From NCBI RefSeq assembly GCF_018739885.1, contig NZ_JADOES010000004.1:109277-173276 (forward strand): DNA of 64,000 bases, given 5' to 3'. Under the pieces are notes generated by a model, which saw only the letters and a list, made by a program, of their open reading frames with translations, ran no database searches and was not told the DNA's origin. Numbering within the stretch: position 1 is the stretch's first letter; the number at the start of each line of letters is the position of its first letter. Made by a program: the position numbers and the translations under genes. The DNA is from Leptothoe spongobia TAU-MAC 1115 (lineage in GTDB: Bacteria; Cyanobacteriota; Cyanobacteriia; Phormidesmidales; Phormidesmidaceae). Below, piece after piece: positions 9,501-15,607 of the stretch.

Positions 9501-10599
9501 CTTGTCGGCATCCGGTGTGATAACCAAACAGCTCAAATTCGCCAGCATCAAGGTTCTCAACCCAGCCTTTAAGGGGGATTTTCCAGACCGAATGTTCTCG
9601 AAAGAAGCCGGAGACAATACCGACCCGAATTTTCTCTTGGGGGCGGATCTCAGGTAAGGAAATGGGCTGACTCCACTGAGGATAGCGGGCAGCCATCAGG
9701 CGACTCATAAACTGGCCAAAATCTTGCTGGAGTTGTCGATCGTTAAACCCTTGATAAGGAAGCAGGTAAGGTTGAGAAATGCCGACTATTGCGGCAGCAT
9801 CGGCCAATTCTTCCACCGATGCATCATTATAATCCTGGATAAATTGCTCCAAACATTGCTGATAATTCCGGCGATTTTCAACAATTTCTTGGGAGTTTTG
9901 ATAGATGATGGGTAGTTGACAAAAAATCCGAGAGAATTTTGCTTGCACACAGTCAGGGTCAATCTCTAAAACTTTTTCGTATACTCTGGTGGCTTCTCCA
10001 TATTTAGCCTGCCTTTCTAGAGTATAGCCAAGGTTGATATAGGCCTCTATTAAATCTGGCCGGAGTTCGATGGCCCGTCGATATACGTCTGCAGCCTCAT
10101 CATGCTTACTGCGGTTCCTCAGGATAGTTCCTAAGCAATTGTAGATAACTGCATTATCAGGATTTAACGTCAGAGCCTGCCGACAAGCGAGCTCGGCTTC
10201 GGTAAATCGACCCCGTTGCTTGAGGGCAAGCCCTAAGTTCGTGTAGGCCCAAGCAGACTTCGGATTAAGGCCAACGGCTTCTTGAAATGCGTCAGTTGCC
10301 TCAATCAATTGATATTGCTTCATAAAAGCAATGCCAAGGGACGTCAGCACGTTTGCTCTAGTATCTGGAACCAATTCATGGGTTAGTGCCTTTCGATACA
10401 ATTCAACTGCATCATCCCAACGTTGTTGGTTAACTAATAGATTTCCTAAGGTACTGAGAGCAGCTATATAATCTGGATGATCTGGTCGGATTTGTAGAAT
10501 TTCCCGGTAGAGTTGCTCAACATCCCTGGGGCAATTAGATTTTCGGGCAAGATCTGTCTTTTGCTGAAGTTGTTGAACTGTTTGGAGCTGACTCACCAC
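6586..10599 (-). CDS. Giant TPR / GT41-like / TPR / GT2 double glycosyltransferase
   Basis: A 1337-residue fusion. Residues about 1-230 are TPR repeats. About 320-680 resemble the SPINDLY/O-GlcNAc-transferase-type catalytic region (RVGIVSGFFREHSVWK at its start, DIFLDSIGWSGHNS and LPEEFMRGRHS near its end). About 690-990 are a second TPR block. About 1030-1260 form a GT2 domain (WSVAIPAVNRPEYFPECLASV, VLDNGSDPP, LLQHDDYVLPGFY). Translation probably starts at GTG 10599, with AGGAG 5 bases upstream. GT41 enzymes modify Ser/Thr on proteins, so this may be a two-step protein or lipid-linked glycan builder. It is the first gene of the leftward sugar operon. Confidence 0.85.
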   Translation of the reverse strand: MVSQLQTVQQLQQKTDLARKSNCPRDVEQLYREILQIRPDHPDYIAALSTLGNLLVNQQRWDDAVELYRKALTHELVPDTRANVLTSLGIAFMKQYQLIEATDAFQEAVGLNPKSAWAYTNLGLALKQRGRFTEAELACRQALTLNPDNAVIYNCLGTILRNRSKHDEAADVYRRAIELRPDLIEAYINLGYTLERQAKYGEATRVYEKVLEIDPDCVQAKFSRIFCQLPIIYQNSQEIVENRRNYQQCLEQFIQDYNDASVEELADAAAIVGISQPYLLPYQGFNDRQLQQDFGQFMSRLMAARYPQWSQPISLPEIRPQEKIRVGIVSGFFREHSVWKIPLKGWVENLDAGEFELFGYHTGCRQDPETLVARKSFKKFVQGPLDIKQWCQRIIDDKLHLLIFSEFGMDPTTLELGSLRLAPIQLAAAGHPETSGLPTIDYFLSCELMEPENAEEHYTETLVRLPNLSIYYTPLEYYPHPVSRQEINLTDDDVMFWCCQSLFKYLPKHDDVFPKIASQLDKARFVFIEHGTQHVTDIFKGRLRDAFSQFQLDYQEFCRFVPRMNPRKFAGTASLADIFLDSIGWSGHNSALESLVFDLPIVTLPEEFMRGRHSYAILKMMDVEATIASSKEDYVEIAARLGKDPQYRKTISLQIAQNKHRLYRDLQSVRGLEDFLLKLVNKSKKLSASGNSSEIETALDRAEKLQALGKTTEAQTIYQQVIARQPDQPRALVGLATLAQKNGQLQIAEDLFNRAIKVQPDLFSAWFSLGNLWQGQGRLDDAIKAYQRVLELRADLVPVYNNLAYVLQQNGQLDESIKYYRQALSLEPNSREIDVHHANALHLNGELPDDKWIHYAKLNYKLGIVQKKAENLKSAIDYFQQAIVLDPNLAEAHLGLGIAKRNEQGQLEEALVCFEKAIKLKPDQEGSALESTAYMEMGRTYQIQKRIDEAVQAFHQAVSLINPGYLAQYCSEKAEVSHPNFEDFAPPTITFEPVEIGGHQFPAIPPVPPDTGKRPFWSVAIPAVNRPEYFPECLASVLAQWNGHDDMEIVVLDNGSDPPLFDIVNALGQGIIRYYRLPKTIPLQPNWNTLVSLCRGQWIHLLQHDDYVLPGFYSRLKTSLETCPDSVGAAFTGYENINENRKVIFRQEHNLKHFRGVVKDWIKRLGVSCSLGPPSMVIRRDAYEKLGGYCLDFLYACDWEFYKRVASFYDWWYEPGILTHYRQHSNSMTRSLIIEDKEDGSPGAGHQRAIEISEGYLPADWRDEITKNSRRFHNKWCLDRAMIPVDVGRLDSAFYLIQDALRIDSSPAGINQVFNWLSSDRVAPLKAYIAERLMDDQ

Positions 10600-11314
10600 T
10601 GAATCTCCTATTTTTTAAATCATTTCGAGCATTTCGAGATGCACCGAAGCTCTAGAAGCCTGATGAATCAGCATGCTAAGCCCACAATCGAGCGACAATT
10701 AAAATTTGTGTTCAGATGAATGTATTTATCTTTTGAAAGATTAAGCATTAGCAACTAATAACTGTTGCCAAAATGGCAGATTCATTCGTTAAGGTTTTTA
10801 ACAGATTTCTCGTTTTCTTTGAATTTCAACTCAGATGTTGCCTGCCTAAACTGCATCTGGCAGGGGTAAGTTGTTGTTTTGGAGCGCTAAAAGGTATGCA
10901 TCATTAATTAATTTGCAAGGCATTGGTCTGTCACGATGGCGCTTATAGCGATGTCGGTCAATAGGTTGTACTAGTAGATAGCTTTTGAATTAGATGGATG
11001 ATTCATGACAGCTGTATTCAATTAAATTGAGTGGGTTGTTATTCCTAGGATGAATTTTAGGATTGTTTCGTTTCCTCGGTTTCTTGCCAAGAGCTAACTA
11101 TCTCTGAATTGATGAATTCGAGTGGGTTCTTTAAAGAGGCTTTCGGAAGCCTCAAAGACTAAGGGCATGGGACTCAGAGACTGAAATTATGTTCTTCTTC
11201 TTTTTAATGCCAGAATGGCAACACATAGACAATCAAACTAACTATATTGATATTCAACAGCCCAATAAAGGTTGTTATTCAGATGGTTTACTCTACAAAC
11301 ATGGAGAAATAACA
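10600..11314. other. Long divergent intergenic region
   Basis: About 700 bases between the giant glycosyltransferase (minus) and the first small secreted-type protein (plus). I see no convincing gene. It holds one TGCCA-N3-TGGCA palindrome (10766-10778) and a small hairpin GAGGCTT-TCGG-AAGCCTC at 11136-11153 in the probable 5' leader of the downstream gene. The frame open from 11189 is extra leader reading; the real start is at 11315. Confidence 0.6.
10766..10778. promoter_or_regulatory. TGCCA-N3-TGGCA palindrome, site 1
   Basis: Perfect half-sites TGCCA/TGGCA with AAA spacer. It lies 167 bases upstream of the leftward glycosyltransferase start and about 540 bases upstream of the rightward small-protein gene. 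One of five intergenic copies in this segment, so a candidate operator. The regulator is unknown. Confidence 0.5.
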
Positions 11315-11605
11315 ATGATCATTTCTGATCTTAACTACATGGAAACTGTTGCTACTGACGTTCAAGGCGCTGGTGGCGTTACCTTTAATAGCAACATTGA
11401 CAAGGATGTGAACATTGATGTTGATGTTGACTTTGACATCGATAAGGATGTTGATGTTTTTGTTAATATCAAGGGCAACCTAGCTACTGCTGAAGCTTCC
11501 GCTGATGCTTTTGGCGACAACACATTAGCTGAGACTGAAGCGTTTGCTCAGACTAGCTATAACTTCTCTGAGGCATTCTCTTCTGCTACTGCTGCTACTT
11601 ACTAA
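11315..11605 (+). CDS. Small secreted-type precursor with D-L-N-Y leader and Asp-rich beta strand
   Basis: A 96-residue protein. The ATG at 11315 has GGAG 8 bases upstream and gives the start MIISDLNYMETV; upstream in-frame ATGs add unrelated residues. The first 21 residues look like a peptide leader ending GAGG, followed by VTF. Then comes a strikingly alternating stretch (IDVDVDFDID, DVDVFVNI) and an Ala-rich tail with AFGDNTLAET. The 13638 gene shares DL[ND]Y, GVTF and AFG[DE]NT. Absence of a Sec signal plus a double-glycine-like site points to export by a peptidase-C39 ABC transporter, as encoded at 23019. It is followed by a strong terminator. Function is unknown; an extracellular fibre or metal-binding strand is inference. 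Confidence 0.7.
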   Translation: MIISDLNYMETVATDVQGAGGVTFNSNIDKDVNIDVDVDFDIDKDVDVFVNIKGNLATAEASADAFGDNTLAETEAFAQTSYNFSEAFSSATAATY

Positions 11606-11670
11606 TAGTATTGGTAGCTAGATGTCATCTTTAGTAGTTTAAGCCTTAGGGTTTTAACAGGTCGTCTAAT

Positions 11671-11705
11671 AAAGCCGAAAGTTGTATAAACTTTCGGCTT
11701 TTTCG
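11671..11705 (+). terminator. Rho-independent terminator
   Basis: Perfect 13-base stem AAAGCCGAAAGTT / AACTTTCGGCTTT with a 5-base loop, running into T residues, 65 bases after the stop of the small precursor gene. It isolates that gene as a monocistronic unit. Confidence 0.85.
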
Positions 11706-11887
11706 GGTTGTCCTACGATAACTGTTGTCCCTTGTTAGGATGCGTTGATAATAGATGGCTTTTATTAGTTGAGCATGATCAAAGGCCAACAGTTTTAGAA
11801 ACAAAGTTTACAGATGATTTTTGAAGTTCATTAAACCGACAAAATTATCAACCTAATGTAAAGAGTTCATATGACTTCTCCGTCATC

Positions 11888-11900
11888 TGCCAATTTGGCA
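11888..11900. promoter_or_regulatory. TGCCA-N3-TGGCA palindrome, site 2
   Basis: TGCCA-ATT-TGGCA, extended to TCTGCCAATTTGGCAGA (a longer palindrome). It lies about 130 bases upstream of the RTX gene start. Candidate operator of the same set as the sites at 10766, 15505, 19603 and 19890. Confidence 0.55.
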
Positions 11901-11935
11901 GAAATAAATTTGCGAAAACAAATAACCTCACGATG

Positions 11936-12010
11936 TTGGCAAAATGCGGTTTTGCTTCAGGTTTATCTAGTTATTGGCAAAATACGATTTTGTTCAGGTT
12001 TATCTAGTCA
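11936..12010 (+). repeat. Tandem 38/37-base repeat upstream of RTX gene
   Basis: Two head-to-tail units, 11936-11973 and 11974-12010. Both begin TTGGCAAAAT and end TTCAGGTTTATCTAGT, and they differ at only about four positions. They end 20 bases before the RTX start codon, so they sit in the promoter or leader. Confidence 0.8.
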
Positions 12011-12030
12011 GTTTATTAAAGGGTTAATTC

Positions 12031-13119
12031 ATGGCTTTTATTCGATTACGTTTGGGCGACGATCCGTTAGTTATTGGCACTAATCAGGATGATACTATCC
12101 TTGGCCTTCGGGGTAGAGATAGGAGCACTGGTCAGCCTCTCGAGCAGAACGAGACTCTTGTTGGTCTTGGTGGAGATGATTTTATCAGAGGGTACGGTGG
12201 GGACGACCTCATCTTTGGCGATGGCGATGGGGTTAGCAACGGTGCAGATAATCTTTTTGGTGGGGATGGCAATGACACGCTCTTTGGCGGTGATGGCAAT
12301 GACTTCTTGGACGGGGACGATGGTGACGATGAACTCGATGGAGAAGACGGCAATGATACCCTGATTGGCGGTCGAGGAAACGACTTGCTTTCAGGGGGTG
12401 CTGGTGATGACTTTCTGAGTGCTGGTGATGGCAGTGACACTCTAGTCGGGGGAAGTGGCAATGACGATCTGATTGGCAGCCGAGGAAATGAAACCCTTGA
12501 TGGCGGCAGTGATAATGATTTCATCTCTGGTAGCGACGGCAACGACCTACTTCTTGGCGGTGATGGAGATGATGAAATGACTGGCGGTCGTGATAACGAC
12601 TTCCTCTTTGGTCAAGCAGGGAATGATACAGTCCTGGGATCTACTGGAGAGGATACCCTGTTCGGGGGCTCGAACAACGGTTCTCCCAGCGGTAATGATG
12701 AGCTCAATGGTGGCGAAGGCAACGATCTCATTTTCGGTGAAGATGGCAATGACAACTTAACCGGTGGCGTTGGAGTGGATACCCTGATTGGGGGAGCCGG
12801 TAATGATACCCTGGTTGGCGGGATAGGTGGCGAAGTTGACCTCCTTATAGGTGAGGGTGGAGCAGATACCTTCGTTTTAGGAGACGCAGATAATGTCTTC
12901 TATGTCGGTTTTGGCGACAACGACTTTACTCAGATCCAAGACTTTCAATTGAACGTAGATGTCATCCGACTTAATGCAGATGACTTAGGCGGGTACGGCT
13001 TTGCCAATGATGCAGGTGGCAATGGTTTGATTTCCTTCAATGGCGATCTTATCGTTAGATTTGTCGGAGTAGATATCGGATCTGTTTTGGGTGCACCTTC
13101 CTTTGAATTCGTTTCTTAA
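12031..13119 (+). CDS. RTX calcium-binding repeat protein
   Basis: A 362-residue protein built almost entirely of hemolysin-type nonapeptide repeats (GGxGxDxLxGG; e.g. GGDGNDTLFGGDGNDFL), from about residue 50 to 285. The final region (about 285-362) carries GEGGADTFVLG and a non-repeat domain typical of RTX C-termini. The repeats fold into a parallel beta-roll binding calcium outside the cell. There is no Sec signal; such proteins leave by type I secretion. It starts at ATG 12031 after AAAGGG. Upstream are a tandem repeat and an operator-like palindrome. The secretion signal would be the C-terminal tail. The role, perhaps surface layer or matrix, is not determined. Confidence 0.88.
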   Translation: MAFIRLRLGDDPLVIGTNQDDTILGLRGRDRSTGQPLEQNETLVGLGGDDFIRGYGGDDLIFGDGDGVSNGADNLFGGDGNDTLFGGDGNDFLDGDDGDDELDGEDGNDTLIGGRGNDLLSGGAGDDFLSAGDGSDTLVGGSGNDDLIGSRGNETLDGGSDNDFISGSDGNDLLLGGDGDDEMTGGRDNDFLFGQAGNDTVLGSTGEDTLFGGSNNGSPSGNDELNGGEGNDLIFGEDGNDNLTGGVGVDTLIGGAGNDTLVGGIGGEVDLLIGEGGADTFVLGDADNVFYVGFGDNDFTQIQDFQLNVDVIRLNADDLGGYGFANDAGGNGLISFNGDLIVRFVGVDIGSVLGAPSFEFVS

Positions 13120-13129
13120 TCATTCAAAG

Positions 13130-13228
13130 GCATTTAAGTAGGTGGCCAAAAGTCAATATCTCAAAAATCGCCAGATAGACATCTCAATGATCTAGATCTG
13201 TGTTTATGATGGCCACCTACTTAAATGC
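13130..13228. repeat. 99-base element with perfect 19-base inverted ends
   Basis: GCATTTAAGTAGGTGGCCA at 13130-13148 is the exact reverse complement of 13210-13228, separated by 61 bases. It begins 11 bases after the RTX stop. No T-tract follows, so it is more like a miniature inverted-repeat element than a terminator, although an RNA hairpin could still form. Confidence 0.65.
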
Positions 13229-13252
13229 TGTGCCAGGATGTTTTCGGCCATA

Positions 13253-13377
13253 AACTTAAACCGGGAAATTTCCCCAACGGTAGAAGTCAGGAGCCAGGAG
13301 CCAGAATCCAGTTCTTTTCTGACTCCTGACTTCTGACTCCTGGATTCTTACCCAGCCTTGATTTCCCGGTTTAAGTT
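13253..13377. repeat. Nested hairpin intergenic repeat, copy 2
   Basis: Outer arms AACTTAAACCGGGAAAT (13253-13269) and ATTTCCCGGTTTAAGTT (13361-13377) are perfectly complementary. Inside are GAAGTCAGGAG facing CTCCTGACTTC, and GAATCCAG facing CTGGATTC. The layout matches the element at 4520-4655, whose right arm also ends in TTAAGTTGA. Confidence 0.7.
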
Positions 13378-13637
13378 GAACGCCATGTCTTCTATTTAGG
13401 AATTACGACTTTTTCTAAGTAGAGAGATTTGAAGACTCTCTTTGAGTCAGTAATGGAGAGTGATGTAGCTCACTTTGTGAACGCAGGATTGAGCGTCTTT
13501 GTTGTCCTTTGAATGTACGGCTCTTAATTAGTGCTGGGTTTGGAATCCAACGTGGATTTAAGTCTCATAACCAGCATCGGTGCAAGAGCTTAGTTGTAGT
13601 CTGGAACTATTTTGAAACGAGCGACCAGGAGAGAATT

Positions 13638-13994
13638 ATGAAAATCACAGATCTTGATTATGTAAGAGACATCGATACAGTCAGCAATGGTCCCAAGGGA
13701 AGTGGTGTCACGTTCACAGAAACTTATGCTATCACCCAGGTGGATAATGACTTTGCCTTTGCTGAGGCAGGTGCCTTTGCCTTTGGTGAAAATACATTTG
13801 CTGATACCAATACAGCGGTATACGCTAAAAAGAGTAAAAGTAAAACCAAGTTCCTGACTAAAACAACGTTTGAAGGCGCAGCATACGCGGAAGCAACTGC
13901 GATCGCTACGGATAGTGATGGGAGTAGTATCAAAACCTCTAAAAGCTATTCGAAAAAATCTCACAAGGGCTACTATATCAGTGCTGGGTTCTAG
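13638..13994 (+). CDS. Second small secreted-type precursor (D-L-D-Y leader)
   Basis: A 118-residue protein starting MKITDLDYVRDI, with AGGAG 8 bases before the ATG at 13638. A leader of about 23 residues ends KGSG and is followed by VTF, as in the 11315 protein. The body is Ala/Phe-alternating (FAFAEAGAFAFGENTFADT), then Lys/Ser/Thr-rich (KKSKSKTKF), then AYAEATAIATDSDGSS. There is no membrane segment and no Sec signal. The shared leader and AFG[DE]NT motif make it a diverged paralogue of the 11315 product and a likely substrate of the C39 exporter downstream. The cleavage site is less canonical (GSG rather than GG), so processing is uncertain. Confidence 0.65.
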   Translation: MKITDLDYVRDIDTVSNGPKGSGVTFTETYAITQVDNDFAFAEAGAFAFGENTFADTNTAVYAKKSKSKTKFLTKTTFEGAAYAEATAIATDSDGSSIKTSKSYSKKSHKGYYISAGF

Positions 13995-14148
13995 AGACTT
14001 GGTTGTTATCTGTTTTCGATCGTAATCAACCAAGCATTGATGGAAAGGTCCCCTAGAAGATAGAATTCTGTTCTAGCTCTTTTGCTATGGGCGTACAATA
14101 TGGGTGTAATGCCGTGATGGGATAAAAAGCATCCTAACCGACCCATTT

Positions 14149-15423
14149 ATGAAAACCCTCTTTATTCATCAGAATTTCCCAGGGCAGTATAAACATCTAG
14201 CACCTGCTATTGCCCAACAAGGACATCAAGTATTTGCCTTGGGAGAGTCAATAAATTTAGAGACCAAAGCAGATATTCCAGGTGTCCAGCAATTTGGTTA
14301 CGATCCTCCAAAAAAGTTAGATAATCCTGAAACCCATGTATATCTACGATATTTTGAGGGCCAGGTGCGGCGAGGGCAACAAGTTGCCCGAGCACTACTA
14401 AAACTGAAACGCCATAACATCATTCCAGATCTTATTTTGGGTCATCCTGGGTGGGGAGAGATTCTTTATGTCAAAGATATCTATCCAACAGTTCCCCTCA
14501 TTGGACTGTTTGAATTCTACTACCGTAACAAAGGACATGATGTTGGCTTTGATACTGAGTTTTCATTAAGATCAGATCTTGCTTTGGATCAGTCATGTAG
14601 TGTTCGTACAAAAAATATTAACAATTTGCTAGCATTGGAAGCTGCCGATGCAGGCATTTGTCCAACGACCTATCAAAAATCTGTCCAACCGCCAGAATTT
14701 CAGCACAAGCTATCTGTGATCCACGATGGCATTGATACAACTGTTGCTCAGCCTAATGCGAAGGTTGAGTTAGGCTTGGATAATGACCTTGGACCACTGA
14801 CGCTGAATCAACAGCATGAAGTGATTACCTTTGTTAGTCGTAATCTTGAGCCCTATCGGGGATACCACATTTTCATGCGGGCATTGCCTCAACTGTTGCA
14901 GCAGAGGCCCAATGCTCATGTCATAATTGTCGGAGGAGATCATGTCAGTTATGGTTCATCTCCTCCCAACGGAAAAAGCTGGAAAACCATCTTTTTTGAG
15001 GAAGTCAAGGACGACCTCGACTTAGATCGCATTCATATATATGATAGGCTGCCCTACAAAAAGCTCATCAAGATATTACAGCTTTCAAGCGTTCATGTTT
15101 ATCTGACCTATCCATTTGTTTTATCCTGGTCTATGCTGGACGCGATGAGTTGTGGTTGCTTGGTGGTCGCCTCTAAAACTCCGCCGGTAGAAGAAGTCAT
15201 TCGTCATGGTGAGAATGGACTGCTAGTTGATTTTTTTAGCCCTGATGAAATTTGTAATTGTGTTAATCAGGTGCTTGAGCATCCCACCAGGATGCAACAT
15301 ATGCGAGCAAAGGCGCGCCAAACAGTGATTGATAAATATGACTTAAAGCGAGTTTGTTTACCAAAACATCTGGAACTCATTCAAAAGACGTTTCAGAAAT
15401 TTCAAGATATTAAAAATTCATAG
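14149..15423 (+). CDS. Glycosyltransferase family 4-like protein
   Basis: A 424-residue GT-B glycosyltransferase. The N-terminal domain begins MKTLFIHQNFPGQYKHLAPA, the start typical of a GT4 subgroup common in cyanobacteria. The C-terminal domain has FVSRNLEPYRGYHIFMRA, VGGDHVSYG and a donor-site region SWSMLDAMSCGCLVVAS followed by ENGLLVDFF. The usual first Glu of E-x7-E appears replaced (S-W-S-M-L-D-A-M), so the donor contacts may differ. It lies between two secreted-protein genes in a locus without obvious sugar-nucleotide genes, so it may glycosylate an exported protein. That is inference; capsule work is the alternative. Confidence 0.82.
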   Translation: MKTLFIHQNFPGQYKHLAPAIAQQGHQVFALGESINLETKADIPGVQQFGYDPPKKLDNPETHVYLRYFEGQVRRGQQVARALLKLKRHNIIPDLILGHPGWGEILYVKDIYPTVPLIGLFEFYYRNKGHDVGFDTEFSLRSDLALDQSCSVRTKNINNLLALEAADAGICPTTYQKSVQPPEFQHKLSVIHDGIDTTVAQPNAKVELGLDNDLGPLTLNQQHEVITFVSRNLEPYRGYHIFMRALPQLLQQRPNAHVIIVGGDHVSYGSSPPNGKSWKTIFFEEVKDDLDLDRIHIYDRLPYKKLIKILQLSSVHVYLTYPFVLSWSMLDAMSCGCLVVASKTPPVEEVIRHGENGLLVDFFSPDEICNCVNQVLEHPTRMQHMRAKARQTVIDKYDLKRVCLPKHLELIQKTFQKFQDIKNS

Positions 15424-15504
15424 CGAGTTTAGTCGTATCTATCCTTCACAGGGGCTACTGCGCTAGCGCATGTCATACAGCTACAGATCTGGATTTATAG
15501 TTTC

Positions 15505-15517
15505 TGCCAATTTGGCA
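15505..15517. promoter_or_regulatory. TGCCA-N3-TGGCA palindrome, site 3
   Basis: TGCCA-ATT-TGGCA, 103 bases upstream of the Ser-rich protein gene. Identical in core and spacer to site 2. Confidence 0.55.
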
Positions 15518-15607
15518 ACAGTATAAAAGTAAATTTGTATACCATTTACAAAGGTTATCGTTAGGCTGCGATCGCATTTAGGTTTTCTGCAGCTAAGTGC
15601 GTAAAGA

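Noticed and set aside
11189..11314. 42-residue N-terminal extension of the first small secreted protein
   Set aside because: The extension has no leader features, while ATG 11315 has a good GGAG site and the paralogue at 13638 starts at the same point of the leader.
12132..12542. 136-codon Ser/Pro-rich minus-strand frame inside the RTX gene
   Set aside because: Mirror reading of the repetitive GGxGxD codons; no start context and no independent support.
13999..14033. Hairpin CTTGGTTG/CAACCAAG after the second small precursor gene as a terminator
   Set aside because: Short stem, long loop and no T-run; not convincing.
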